A stretch of DNA of 64,000 bases from JAFDBW01 sp963723355 (GCA_963723355.1 CAVRQQ010000020.1:48572-112571); one strand, 5' to 3'; positions 36,603 through 46,630 are shown, numbered from the stretch's first letter. The notes: generated from the letters alone by a model not told the origin. Numbers and translations: made by a program.

Positions 36603-37706
36603 ATGATTCTCGACAACCTGAAGCTGCGCTGCTATCGCAATCTGGCAGATGTGGATATTTCGTGGAATGGCCACTTCAATGTCATTTATGGACAGAATGC
36701 CCAGGGCAAGACCAATCTCCTAGAAGCGATTTATCTGCTTGGTCACCTGAAGAGTTTTCGTGGCGCACGCGGGCATGAATTGATAAAACATGCCGCCGAA
36801 ACAGCCTGGGTCGGCGCACAGATTGAAAAAAACGGTGTGCAGCATCGGTTGGAAATAGCTTTGCAGAAGACCGGCCGGAATCCACGGATTAACGGAAAGA
36901 CGGTAAAGAAACTCAGTGATTTTCTCGGTTACATGCGAACCGTCATATTCACACCGGAAGAATTGAACAGTGTAAAGGGTTTTCCGGCCGGCCGCCGGGC
37001 CCTGCTGGATCGGGCGATATTGCAGACCGACCCGACTTACCTGGACCGGGTTCAGGAATACGACCGGGTTTTACGTCAACGCAATCAGCTTCTCAAGCAA
37101 CAGGCTGATGATGACCAGTTGGCACCTTGGACCGAGTCTCTGGTGCGTACCGGTAGCCGTATCCGACACGATCGCTTGACTTATCTCGCAAGGTTTTTGC
37201 CAAGGCTTTGTCAGGCATACCGGGAAATAACCGCCGGAACGGAGTCGGCAGGGCTGAAATATTCTGTCGAGGAAAACTCCATCGAGGGATTGTCAGATTA
37301 CCTGGTGGAGGCGCTGCAGCGGTTGGCACCACGGGAAAGAAAGTTGGGATTGACACTGGCCGGACCACATCGGGACGATCTGGATTTTCTGGTTGAAGAA
37401 AGGTCGTTGCGCTGTTTCGGTTCGCAGGGACAACAGAGATCCTATCTGCTGGCTTTCAAGGCTGCCCAGGTCATGGACCTCGAAAAACAGCTGCAGGACC
37501 CGCCGGTTTTACTGCTTGATGATCTGGCAAGCGAACTGGATCTGCGTCGCCAGGAAGGTTTTTTCAATTTTCTGCTGCAACGCAGCGGGCAGATTTTTCT
37601 GACCTCGGCACAGCAAACCCTGTTGACGGATGCCGTACGACAGAAGGCAAGCTACTATAAGGTTGACCAGGGCATGGTCAGCGCAATATCCCCGGAACGA
37701 GGGTGA
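36603..37706 (+). CDS. recF: DNA replication and repair protein RecF
   Basis: About 367 residues. MILDNLKLRCYRNLADVDIS, the Walker A NVIYGQNAQGKTNLLEAIYL, SRFRG-like KSFRGARG, signature GPHRDDLDF and Walker B PPVLLLDDLASELD identify this SMC-like ATPase that loads RecA at gaps. Possible starts are TTG 36591, ATG 36594 and ATG 36603; the last matches the family N-terminus best but GGGGAG lies too close to act as its ribosome site. The stop overlaps a GTG start-like codon of gyrB. Confidence 0.95.
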   Translation: MILDNLKLRCYRNLADVDISWNGHFNVIYGQNAQGKTNLLEAIYLLGHLKSFRGARGHELIKHAAETAWVGAQIEKNGVQHRLEIALQKTGRNPRINGKTVKKLSDFLGYMRTVIFTPEELNSVKGFPAGRRALLDRAILQTDPTYLDRVQEYDRVLRQRNQLLKQQADDDQLAPWTESLVRTGSRIRHDRLTYLARFLPRLCQAYREITAGTESAGLKYSVEENSIEGLSDYLVEALQRLAPRERKLGLTLAGPHRDDLDFLVEERSLRCFGSQGQQRSYLLAFKAAQVMDLEKQLQDPPVLLLDDLASELDLRRQEGFFNFLLQRSGQIFLTSAQQTLLTDAVRQKASYYKVDQGMVSAISPERG

Positions 37707-37708
37707 TT

Positions 37709-40096
37709 ATGACACAGGATTTGAAAAAAGATTACAGTGCGGACAGCATCAAGGTACTCGAGGGTCTTTCGGCCGTCCGCAAGCGTCCGGCCATGTACAT
37801 CGGCTCAACATCGATCCAGGGTTTGCACCACCTGGTTTACGAGGTGGTTGACAACTCAATTGACGAGGCCCTGGCCGGTCATTGTGACGAAGTCAAGGTC
37901 ATCATCCACGTCGACAATTCCGTGACTGTGACTGATAACGGCCGCGGTATCCCGGTCGATATGCATAAGACCCAGAAGAAACCGGCCGCAGAGGTGGTTA
38001 TGACCGTGCTGCACGCCGGCGGCAAGTTCGACAGTGACAGTTACAAGGTCTCGGGCGGCTTGCATGGTGTCGGTGTCTCGGTCGTCAACGCCCTGTCGAG
38101 TCGCCTGGAGCTGGAAATCCGCCGGGACGGCAAGGTTTACCGACAGAATTATGAACGCGGGGTGCCGACCTGCGAACTTAAGGAAGATGGCAACACCAAG
38201 CGTCGTGGCACCCGGATTATCTTCTGGCCGGATCCGGAAATATTCGAAACAACCGACTTCTCTTTTGAAACGCTGTCGACGCGGTTGCGAGAACTGGCTT
38301 TTCTCAACGCCGGCGTCAAAATCGAGATCGTCGACGAACGCAGTGACAAGAGCCATGTATTTCATTACGAAGGGGGCATCGTCTCTTTCGTCGAATACCT
38401 GAACCGTGCGAAAACCCCCGTGCATCCGAAACCGATCCTGTTTACCGGCGCCAAGGAAGGGGTCGAAATCGAGATCGCCATCCAGTACAACGACGCCTAC
38501 GATGAAAAAATATTCTCATTTGCCAACAACATTAACACTCACGAAGGGGGTACCCATCTGAGCGGTTTCAAGGCAGCGCTAACGCGTACCATGAATACCT
38601 ATGCGACGAATAACAATTTGCTGAAAAATATGAAAACTGCAATTTCCGGTGAAGATCTGCGTGAAGGCATGGCGGCGGTGATCTCGGTTAAGGTTCCCGA
38701 TCCACAGTTCGAGGGGCAGACCAAGACCAAGCTGGGCAATTCCGAGATCAAGGGGTATGTGGAAACGATAATGAACGAGAAGCTGGCGGAATTTCTCGAA
38801 GAGAATCCGCCAATTGCCCGCAAGATCCTTGAAAAAGGGATAGATGCCGCGCGGGCTCGCGAGGCCGCGCGAAAGGCCCGTGACCTGACCCGCAGAAAAG
38901 GCGCTCTCGATGGTCTGGCCCTGCCCGGCAAGCTTGCCGACTGTCAGGAAAAGGATCCGGCTCTGTGCGAACTCTACCTGGTCGAGGGCGACTCGGCCGG
39001 TGGCAGCGCCAAACAGGGCCGAGAGCGGCGTTACCAGGCGATTCTGCCGCTCAAGGGCAAGATTCTCAATGTCGAAAAAGCCCGTTTTGACAAAATGCTT
39101 ACATCCAACGAGATCCGGACCCTGATTACCGCCATGGGCACCAGTATCGGCAAGGACGATTTCGACATCGCCAAGCTTCGTTATCATCGCATCATCATCA
39201 TGACCGACGCAGATGTCGACGGCTCGCATATCCGTACCCTGCTCCTGACTTTCTTCTATCGTCAGATGGAAGAAATCGTTACACGCGGACACCTCTACAT
39301 TGCCCAACCGCCACTTTACAAGGCCAAGCGCGGCAAACGCGAACTCTATCTCAAGGATGAAGCAGCCTTGCAGGAGTACCTGCTCGACGAAGGGGTCGAG
39401 GGGGTGACCGTGCACCTGGAGAAGAGCGGCAAGGTGTTACGCGGCAAACAGATCATCCCGACCCTGCGCAACATCATCGAGTACAACCAGCATTTTGACA
39501 AGATGGTGCTTAAAGGTGTCAACCCGGAAGTCCTTGAAATCTTTGTGCGCGGTAAACTGCAGAACGGTTTTGCTGACATGCTCGATCTCGAACCGCTGGC
39601 GGTCAAATTGCGCCAGGTCGAGCCGGCGGCCATGTTCCAGGTGCAAAACGATCCACCGCGCATTCTATACCAGCACGGCAACCTGAGGTCCTACATCGAC
39701 CAGAAGGTTCTCGAGAGCCTGTCGATGTACGAATACAAGCTGCTGCTCCAGGCGTACAAGCAGGTTGAAGACATCTGCCAGAATGACAGCGCTTTTATCA
39801 GCCAGGATGACAAGGATGCAGAAGAAGTGACATCGCGTCAGGGCTTGCTGGAGTATTTTTTCAGCCGCGCCAAGAAGGGCCAGTATATCCAGCGCTACAA
39901 AGGACTCGGCGAAATGAACCCGGAACAACTATGGGAAACCACCATGGACCCCGAAAAGCGCGTTCTGCTGCAGGTCAAGGCGGAAGATGCCCAGGCGGCA
40001 GACGAAATCTTCTCCGTTCTGATGGGCGACCAGGTCGAGCCACGGCGAGAATTTATTGAAACCAACGCGTTGAACGTGTCGAATTTGGATGTATAA
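37709..40096 (+). CDS. gyrB: DNA gyrase subunit B
   Basis: A 795-residue intact protein. GHKL ATPase: VLEGLSAVRKRPAMYIGSTS, VVDNSIDEALAGHCDEV, DNGRGIPVDMHK and GGLHGVGVSVVNALS. TOPRIM: VEGDSAGGSAKQGRERRYQA and MTDADVDGSHIRTLLLTF. C-terminal RYKGLGEMNPEQLWETTMDP. The ATG at 37709 has GAGGGTG upstream; a GTG at 37703 overlaps the recF stop. Part of the dnaA-dnaN-recF-gyrB-gyrA run. Confidence 0.98.
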   Translation: MTQDLKKDYSADSIKVLEGLSAVRKRPAMYIGSTSIQGLHHLVYEVVDNSIDEALAGHCDEVKVIIHVDNSVTVTDNGRGIPVDMHKTQKKPAAEVVMTVLHAGGKFDSDSYKVSGGLHGVGVSVVNALSSRLELEIRRDGKVYRQNYERGVPTCELKEDGNTKRRGTRIIFWPDPEIFETTDFSFETLSTRLRELAFLNAGVKIEIVDERSDKSHVFHYEGGIVSFVEYLNRAKTPVHPKPILFTGAKEGVEIEIAIQYNDAYDEKIFSFANNINTHEGGTHLSGFKAALTRTMNTYATNNNLLKNMKTAISGEDLREGMAAVISVKVPDPQFEGQTKTKLGNSEIKGYVETIMNEKLAEFLEENPPIARKILEKGIDAARAREAARKARDLTRRKGALDGLALPGKLADCQEKDPALCELYLVEGDSAGGSAKQGRERRYQAILPLKGKILNVEKARFDKMLTSNEIRTLITAMGTSIGKDDFDIAKLRYHRIIIMTDADVDGSHIRTLLLTFFYRQMEEIVTRGHLYIAQPPLYKAKRGKRELYLKDEAALQEYLLDEGVEGVTVHLEKSGKVLRGKQIIPTLRNIIEYNQHFDKMVLKGVNPEVLEIFVRGKLQNGFADMLDLEPLAVKLRQVEPAAMFQVQNDPPRILYQHGNLRSYIDQKVLESLSMYEYKLLLQAYKQVEDICQNDSAFISQDDKDAEEVTSRQGLLEYFFSRAKKGQYIQRYKGLGEMNPEQLWETTMDPEKRVLLQVKAEDAQAADEIFSVLMGDQVEPRREFIETNALNVSNLDV

Positions 40097-40101
40097 AAAC
40101 C

Positions 40102-40178
40102 GGTACGAGGTACGAGGTAAGGGGTACGCGAAAAACCTTTAAAACCGATCGCGTATCACGTCCCGCGTCCCGCGTCCC
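40102..40178. repeat. Inverted array of 7-bp repeats between gyrB and gyrA
   Basis: Left arm at 40102-40130 consists of GGTACGA-type heptads (GGTACGAGGTACGAGGTAAG...); right arm at 40150-40178 consists of CGTCCCG-type heptads. The right arm's reverse complement aligns with the left arm over 29 bp with about two thirds identity, so the whole can fold back around a 19-nt loop. gyrA's ribosome site (GGAGG) follows directly. Confidence 0.65.
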
Positions 40179-40200
40179 AGATTTCCGGAGGAAAATCTAG

Positions 40201-42706
40201 ATGCTCTCAGAACAGAACCGCATCACAGTCAACATCGAAGACGAAATGCGCAAGTCCTACATGGACTATGCGATGAGTGTCATTGTCGGCCGCGCTCTGC
40301 CGGACGTACGTGACGGCCTCAAGCCGGTCCACCGCCGGGTACTGTTCGCCATGAACGAACTCAGTAACGACTATAACAAGCCGTACAAAAAATCGGCCCG
40401 CGTGGTCGGCGACGTGATTGGTAAGTACCACCCTCATGGGGATTCGGCCGTTTACGACACAATCGTCCGCATGGCGCAGGAATTCTCAATGCGTTATCCG
40501 CTGGTTGACGGCCAGGGTAACTTCGGCTCGATCGATGGCGACTCGGCCGCAGCGATGCGTTACACGGAAGTCCGTATGGATCGCCTGGCCCATGAGTTGC
40601 TCAACGACATCGACAAGGAAACGGTCGATTTTGGACCAAACTATGACGACTCTCTGGAAGAGCCTCTGGTTCTGCCATGCAAGTTCCCGAACCTGCTGGT
40701 CAACGGTTCCGAAGGGATCGCGGTCGGTATGGCGACCAAGATTCCGCCTCACAACCTCGGTGAAGTAATCAACGGCCTGGTTGCGATGATCGACGATCCG
40801 AAAATCGACGATGAAGCGTTACTGCAACAGATTCCAGGACCAGACTTTCCGACCGCCGGATTTATTCTCGGCCACGAAGGAATTCGCGAAGCCTACCGCA
40901 CCGGGCGTGGCATCATCCAGATGCGTGCCAAGGCGATGGTGGAGCAGAACCGCCGAACCGGCCGCGAAAGCGTGGTGGTCAACGAGATTCCTTTCCAGGT
41001 CAACAAGGCCCGCCTGATCGAAAAGATCGCCGACCTGGTCAAAGACAAAAAGATCGAGGGGATTTCCGACTTGCGCGACGAATCGGATCGCGACGGCATG
41101 CGCATCGTCATCGAGCTGAAAAAAGACACGATTCCCCAGGTCATCATCAACCAGCTGTACAAGATGACACCGATGCAGTCCTCCTTCGGTATCATCATGT
41201 TGGCGATAGTTGGCGGCCAGCCGAAGGTTTTGGCGCTGCGTGAAGTGCTCGGTTACTTTATTGAACACCGCAAAGAAATCGTGACCCGACGGACCATTTT
41301 TGAGCTAAAAAAGGCCGAGGCGCGTGCCCATGTCCTCGAAGGTCTTAAAATAGCTCTCGATAATCTCGATGAAGTGATTCAGGTTATCAAGAGCAGTGCC
41401 AATCCGGCGGAAGCCAAAGAACGCCTGATCGCCAGGTTTGGTTTGAGCGAAATTCAGGCCCAGGCAATTCTCGATATGCGCCTACACCGCCTGACCGGTC
41501 TCGAACGTGACAAGATTATCGACGAATATAACCAGGTCATGGCCCTGATCAAGCGACTCAAGGAGATTCTCGGCAGTGAGGTCGAAATTCTCGATATCAT
41601 CAAGGGTGAACTGACTGGAAATACGCGAGCGGTTCGGCAATCCTCGACGGACCGAGATCATCGCCATGGCCGCCGACCTTTCGATCGAGGACCTGATCGT
41701 CGAAGAGGATATGGTGGTCACGGTGTCTCACTCCGGGTATATCAAACGCAACGCCGTCTCGCTCTACCGGGCGCAACGACGCGGAGGCAAGGGTGCAACC
41801 GGAATGCGGCCCAAAGAAGAGGATTTTGTCGAAAACCTCTTTATCGCCTCGACCCACAGCTATATCCTGATCTTTACCAGCAAAGGCAAGGTCTACTGGC
41901 TCAAGGTTCATGAAATCCCGCAAGGTGGCCGCGCTTCGCGCGGCAAGGCGATCGTCAACCTGCTCAACCTGCAGGATGACGAGAAAGTCATGACCATCCT
42001 GCCGGTTAAAGAGTTTGAAGAAGGCAAGTTTATTATCACAGCCACCCGCAAGGGTACGGTGAAGAAGACCGACCTGATGGCTTATTCCCACCCGCGTCAG
42101 GGCGGGATTATCGCTTTGACGATCGATGAAGATGACAGCCTGATCGCTGCCCGCCTGACTGACGGCTCCATGGATATCCTGATGGCCAGCCGTAACGGCA
42201 AGTCGATCCGCTTCAACGAGTCCGACGCCAGACCGATGGGTCGCACCACCCGCGGGGTAAGGGGGATGATGCTCGAGGACGGTGACCGGATCATCGGCAT
42301 GGAGGTGGTTTCCGATGCAACCGCATCCACCCTGGTTTCCGTGACCGAAACCGGCTACGGAAAACGCACCAGTCTCAGTGAGTACCGGGTCCAGAGCCGT
42401 GGTGGCAAGGGGATCATCACGATCAAGACCGGCGGTCGCAATGGCCAGGTCGTCGACGTCAAACTGGTGGATAACGAGTCCGACCTGATGTTCATAACCG
42501 ACCGCGGCAAGGTACTGCGTACCCGGGTCAAGGCGTTGTCGATTATCGGACGGAACACCATGGGTGTCCGCCTGATGGTCCTTGAAACAGATGAGCGGAT
42601 TGTCGCTGTGGCCAAGCTGGCAGAGAAGGAAGATGACGAAGGAAATCCAGAAATTGAAGAAACAGCTCCTGATGGAGGAGCTCCAGCGCCAGGGGAAGGT
42701 GCCTAA
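40201..42706 (+). CDS. gyrA: DNA gyrase subunit A (one frame break)
   Basis: About 834 residues joined. The breakage-reunion domain has MDYAMSVIVGRALPDVRDGL, KPVHRRVLFAM, and the quinolone region HPHGDSAVYDTIVRMAQ with the usual Ser and an acidic-position Asp/Tyr pattern; the catalytic Tyr is in AAAMRYTEVRM. The C-terminal beta-pinwheel contains QRRGGKGATGMRPKEEDFVE (GyrA-box type). One extra G at about 41617 breaks the frame between KGELT and EIRERFGNPRRTEII. Joined sequence is continuous. GGAGG precedes the ATG. Confidence 0.97.
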
Positions 42707-43517
42707 CTGGCGGCTCTGGATTTTTCTTGGTCTGGCGCTGGCGGTTTTTGTTGCCGGAGGTGCTTACTGGTATCACGCAACACTGCAGGCCAGGCTCGAA
42801 GAGACATTCCAGAACGGCATGGCCCTGCGGCAGTCGGGCAGGTACGTCGAGGCCGTTGAACTGTTCAGTCATTTGCACGACAATTACCCCTCTTCTGCCC
42901 GTGTCCCGGAGGCCCTCTTTCAGAAGGCTGAAATTCTGGACCTGTACCTGTTTCGCCATTCCGATGCACTTCTTACCTACCTGCTGCTGGAGCGAGATTA
43001 CCCGGATGCGCCCCAGGTGGAGCCGGCCAGACGTCAGGTTGCGACTCTTTTCAAGTACCGTCTTGATGACTGCGGTCAAGCCATCGCCGCCTATCAGAAG
43101 GTCCTTGATCTGCCCGGTCCCGACAATGATCAATTGCAGTACGAGGTTGCCGACTGCTATTTCCGCTTGAATAATTTTGAACAGGCGCGCATAGAATTCG
43201 AAACCCTGTTGAACAATTACCCTTCCAGCGACCTGACCGCCGAGATCCTGTACCGCATCGCCATGACTTATGCCCTGGAAGGCAAGCTGCCTGACGCCGC
43301 CGCGGCTTACCGGCGGGTTGTTCAGGACTGGCCTGAAAGTCCCTACGCGATCGAAGCCAGCTTCGGTCTGGCAACGGTACTTGAGGAACAGGAAGAGTTG
43401 CTCGAAGCGCTGAAGATTCTAGAAGAACTGGATGGAATTTATCCAAAACAGGATATACTGAAGAGGAAAACCGAGCAGGTGCGCGAGCGGATAGAAAAGA
43501 AAAAGAAGGCGATCTAA
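42633..43517 (+). CDS. Membrane-anchored TPR protein
   Basis: About 294 residues. A charged start is followed by one membrane helix (WRLWIFLGLALAVFVAGGAY) and then a row of TPR-like repeats: NGMALRQSGRYVEAVELFSH, AIAAYQKVLDLPG, FEQARIEFETLLNNYPSSDL, DAAAAYRRVVQDWPESPYAI. The pattern resembles BamD/YfgM-like envelope proteins, but no specific family is certain. It overlaps the gyrA 3' end by 74 bp from the chosen ATG (AAGGAAG upstream); an ATG at 42672 is an alternative. It lies 9-12 bp before gpsA, a position I recall as conserved in Geobacter. Confidence 0.7.
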   Translation: MTKEIQKLKKQLLMEELQRQGKVPNWRLWIFLGLALAVFVAGGAYWYHATLQARLEETFQNGMALRQSGRYVEAVELFSHLHDNYPSSARVPEALFQKAEILDLYLFRHSDALLTYLLLERDYPDAPQVEPARRQVATLFKYRLDDCGQAIAAYQKVLDLPGPDNDQLQYEVADCYFRLNNFEQARIEFETLLNNYPSSDLTAEILYRIAMTYALEGKLPDAAAAYRRVVQDWPESPYAIEASFGLATVLEEQEELLEALKILEELDGIYPKQDILKRKTEQVRERIEKKKKAI

Positions 43518-43529
43518 GGACGGATCATG

Positions 43530-44531
43530 ATGAATATAGGAGTCATCGGAGCGGGGAGCTGGGGGACGACGCTGGCCAATTTGCTGGCGAAAAAAGGTTT
43601 TCCGGTAACCCTCTGGGTGTATGAAACGGATCTCGCCGAGCGTATGGCAAAGACCCGGATCAATGATCTTTACCTCAATGGATTCACGCTGTCACCGAAC
43701 CTTGCCTTTACCAATGAGCTTTCAGAGGCTGTGGTCGATCGCCAGCTGCTGCTGCTGGTGTCCCCCTCCCAGGTGATGCGGCAGGTTCTGAAGCAGTTGC
43801 AGCCGCACCTGGACGAAACCTGCCTGCTGGTTTCGGCTGCCAAAGGGATAGAAAATAATTCCCTGCAGCTCATGTCGGAAGTGCTCGAAGAAGTTCTGGG
43901 GGCCGAGGTCAAAAACCGCTGCGCCTTCCTGTCGGGACCGTCCTTCGCCAAGGAGGTCGCCGAAGAGCAGCCGACGGCGGTGACGGTGGCCGCAGACGAT
44001 CTGGGTGTGGCACATCGGGTTCAGGAGGTTTTCAGCACCGACTACTTCCGCGTCTATACCAACCAGGACGTCGTCGGTGTTGAAATCGGCGGTGCACTGA
44101 AAAATGTGATTGCCCTGGCCGCCGGCGTTTCCGACGGACTCGGGTTCAACCACAATGCCCGGGCGGCGCTGATTACCCGGGGACTGGTGGAAATTGGCCG
44201 ACTCGGCATGGCCAAGGGGGCCATTGAATCAACTTTTGCCGGGCTGGCCGGGATGGGCGACCTGGTTTTGACCTGTACCGGCGACCTGTCACGTAACCGT
44301 ACGGTTGGTATGGAGTTGGGCCGCGGCCGTAAGCTGGACGAAATCCTCAACCAGATGCACATGGTCGCGGAAGGGGTCAAAACCACCCTGTCGGCTTACC
44401 AGTTGGCCAATAAGCTCGGCGTGAAAATGCCGATTACCGAACAGATGTACCAGATTCTTTATGAAGACAAAGACCCCAAGCTTGCCGTTGCAGATCTGAT
44501 GCGGCGGGCGCTGACCTCGGAAGATGAATGA
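43530..44531 (+). CDS. gpsA: NAD(P)-dependent glycerol-3-phosphate dehydrogenase
   Basis: A 333-residue intact protein. NIGVIGAGSWGTTLANLLAK (Rossmann GxGxxG), VSAAKGIENNSL, FLSGPSFAKEVAEEQPTAVT, catalytic Lys in VGGALKNVIALAAG-type sequence (EIGGALKNVIALAAGVSDGL) and TFAGLAGMGDLVLTCTGDLS are typical of GpsA. It makes sn-glycerol-3-phosphate for phospholipids. ATG codons at 43527 and 43530 are both possible. Its stop overlaps a possible ATG of the next gene. Confidence 0.97.
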   Translation: MNIGVIGAGSWGTTLANLLAKKGFPVTLWVYETDLAERMAKTRINDLYLNGFTLSPNLAFTNELSEAVVDRQLLLLVSPSQVMRQVLKQLQPHLDETCLLVSAAKGIENNSLQLMSEVLEEVLGAEVKNRCAFLSGPSFAKEVAEEQPTAVTVAADDLGVAHRVQEVFSTDYFRVYTNQDVVGVEIGGALKNVIALAAGVSDGLGFNHNARAALITRGLVEIGRLGMAKGAIESTFAGLAGMGDLVLTCTGDLSRNRTVGMELGRGRKLDEILNQMHMVAEGVKTTLSAYQLANKLGVKMPITEQMYQILYEDKDPKLAVADLMRRALTSEDE

Positions 44532-44545
44532 AAGGATTGCGGTTG

Positions 44546-45112
44546 ATGAAGAAGATAACCCTCTTGCTCCTGTTGAGTTTTTGCCTGGCCTCTCCGGCCT
44601 TTGCCTACAAATATGTCGTCATCGAAACCAATTATGGTGACATCACCGTCGAACTGAATGATGAGAAGGCGCCGCAATCGGTGGCCAATTTCCTGTCCTA
44701 TGTCGACACCCTGCACTACACGGATACGATTTTTCACCGGGTCATCAAGGATTTCATGATCCAGGGGGGTAATTTTACCGTCGATATGGCACCGAAAAAG
44801 AACCGTGCACCAATCAAAAACGAGGCGGCCAACGGCTTGCGCAACCTGCGCGGCACCATTGCCATGGCCCGAACCAATGTAGTCGATAGCGCTACCAGCC
44901 AGTTCTTTATCAACCTCAAGGACAACGGCTTCCTCGATCACAAAAACACCTCGCCACAAGGTTACGGCTATGCGGTGTTCGGCAAGGTCGTCAAGGGGAT
45001 GGAGGTCGTCGACAAGATCGGCAGTACCCAGACACACACTTTCAAGCGTTTCCGTGATGTTCCGGTGGAGCCGGTTGTGATTCGCAGCATCAATCGCGTC
45101 AACCAGGAGTAG
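44546..45112 (+). CDS. Periplasmic cyclophilin-type peptidyl-prolyl isomerase
   Basis: A 188-residue protein. MKKITLLLLLSFCLASPAFA is a cleavable signal. The mature part is a PpiA-like cyclophilin: VVIETNYGDITVELNDEKAP, FHRVIKDFMIQGG (catalytic Arg/Phe), LRGTIAMARTNVVDSATSQF and GYAVFGKVVKGMEVVDKI. It catalyses proline isomerisation in the periplasm. An upstream ATG at 44528 would overlap gpsA; 44546 gives the clean signal. Confidence 0.92.
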   Translation: MKKITLLLLLSFCLASPAFAYKYVVIETNYGDITVELNDEKAPQSVANFLSYVDTLHYTDTIFHRVIKDFMIQGGNFTVDMAPKKNRAPIKNEAANGLRNLRGTIAMARTNVVDSATSQFFINLKDNGFLDHKNTSPQGYGYAVFGKVVKGMEVVDKIGSTQTHTFKRFRDVPVEPVVIRSINRVNQE

Positions 45113-45151
45113 CCGGTTGCCGTCAGCAGATGGCCAGACAGCGAGGCAGGA

Positions 45152-45886
45152 ATGACCACCGCCCGCATCATGACCTACAATATACAACACTGCCGAGGCA
45201 GCGACAATCAGGTCAATCCGGACCGGATCCTGAATGTGATTGCCGACGCGGCTCCCGATATCGTCGTGCTCCAGGAGCTCGGTGCTGTACATCATGCAGA
45301 CATCCTTCCTTTCCTGGAGGAACGCAGCGGTCTGGACGCTTATCGCGGCGTCACCGGCGGTCCGCTGGCCTACCTCTCCTACTTCCCCCTTAAAGGCGTG
45401 CAGAATTTCGAACTCGGCCACGATGGGCACTGTCTGCGTGCCGACGTCGAACTCGGCGGCAAGCGCCTGCATCTGCTCAACGTCTGTCTCGACAGTTTCC
45501 CGCGCTTTCGCAGCCACCAGGTGACGCAGTTGCTGGGACCGGAACTGCTTGGCAATCCGTCACTGGTCTGCCCTGCCCTGATCCTCGGAGATTTTGCCGA
45601 CTATATCTGGGGCGCCGGGAACCTGGAGCTGGCCTCAGTCCTGCGCCGGACCCGCCGGCCCCTCTGGCGCGGCACCTACCCGTCGCAATTCCCGGTCTTC
45701 GGGCGCGATCGCGCCTACCTGCGTGGAGCGGTCCGAGTTCTCGATGCGACGATCAACCGCAGCTTCCTGGCCCGGAAGGCGTCCCGGCACCTGCCGTTGA
45801 CACTGACAGTGCAGATCACGGACACCAGGCGTTCCATCAAGCTGGGTCGTTTGCCCGCCCGTCGCATGGAAGCGGCCCCCGGCTAG
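45152..45886 (+). CDS. Endonuclease/exonuclease/phosphatase (EEP) superfamily protein with altered active-site motifs
   Basis: A 244-residue protein without a signal peptide. EEP signatures are recognisable but diverged: MTYNIQHCRGS (normally TYNI/TWN), DIVVLQELGA (the LQE metal ligand), PALILGDFAD where GDFN is expected, and ARKASRHLPLTLTV where SDHLP is expected. The replaced Asn and the replaced Asp next to the catalytic His are usually important, so activity is doubtful. It could be a binding protein or have a shifted site. It follows the cyclophilin gene on the same strand. Confidence 0.65.
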   Translation: MTTARIMTYNIQHCRGSDNQVNPDRILNVIADAAPDIVVLQELGAVHHADILPFLEERSGLDAYRGVTGGPLAYLSYFPLKGVQNFELGHDGHCLRADVELGGKRLHLLNVCLDSFPRFRSHQVTQLLGPELLGNPSLVCPALILGDFADYIWGAGNLELASVLRRTRRPLWRGTYPSQFPVFGRDRAYLRGAVRVLDATINRSFLARKASRHLPLTLTVQITDTRRSIKLGRLPARRMEAAPG

Positions 45887-45904
45887 CCAGCGATGGTGTG
45901 TTGC

Positions 45905-45950
45905 GTGCAGCTGTGGAAAAGTCTGTGGACAAGGTTGATAACTCAATAAC
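45905..45950. other. Cluster of DnaA-box-like sequences away from oriC
   Basis: TGTGGAAAA, TGTGGACAA and GTTGATAA occur in a row within about 35 bp in the gap between the EEP gene and nth; each differs from TGTGGATAA by one or two bases. A similar cluster is at 52951-52985. Confidence 0.4.
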
Positions 45951-45975
45951 AAATCGGCAAAACTGAATCTTTTGA

Positions 45976-46630
45976 ATGGGAAAAACACGTATTTCAACTG
46001 TTCATGCTGTGGAGACTCTCGATCTCCTTGAAGCAACCTATCCGGAAGCCCACTGTGCGCTGGTGCACGATAATCCCTGGCAGCTGCTGGTTGCGACGAT
46101 TCTCTCTGCCCAGTGCACGGATATAACGGGTCAACCAGGTGACCCCGGAACTGTTCAGACGATATCCCGATCCGCACAGTATGGCGACCGCCAACCAGGC
46201 AGAGGTCGAAGCGCTGGTTCGCTCGACCGGGTTTTTCCGTAACAAGGCGAAAAATCTGATCGGATGCGCGATGGAACTGGTGCGTTGTCATGATAGTGAC
46301 GTGCCGGAGAAGATGTCAGCGCTGGTTTCTTTGCCAGGTGTCGGGCGCAAAACAGCCAATGTGATTCTCGGCAACGCCTTTGGAATCCCGGGGATGGTTG
46401 TGGACACCCACGTGGGCAGGATTGCCCGACGGCTCGGGTGGACTAAAGCCAAAGACGCTGAAAAAATCGAACGGGACCTCTGTGCCCTGCTTCCCGCTGA
46501 GCGCTGGACCCAGGCGGCCCATGTGTTGATTTTTCACGGCCGGCAGTGCTGCCGGGCCCAGACGGCCTGGTGTTCGGTCTGTCCGGTGGTTGGGCGGTGT
46601 CCACAGGTCGGGGTTGGGCGGCAGAAGTAG
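45976..46630 (+). CDS. nth: Endonuclease III (one frame break)
   Basis: About 217 residues joined. WQLLVATILSAQCTD, the helix-hairpin-helix LPGVGRKTANVILGNAFG with the catalytic Lys of GRKTAN, VDTHVGRIARRLGW (catalytic Asp) and the Fe-S pattern C-x6-C-x2-C-x5-C (CCRAQTAWCSVCPVVGRC) define it. It removes oxidised pyrimidines from DNA. One extra T at about 46124 breaks the frame between QCTD and KRVNQVTPELF. Start ATG at 45976. Confidence 0.94.

Noticed and set aside
41600..41700. Programmed frameshifting in gyrA (and similarly dnaA, mnmG)
   Set aside because: No slippery heptamer or stimulatory structure is seen at the break; the same +1 pattern recurs in many unrelated genes, which points to assembly error.
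44459..45517. A 352-codon minus-strand open frame opposite the cyclophilin and EEP genes
   Set aside because: Antisense shadow spanning two genes and a gap; composition follows the opposite strand's codons.
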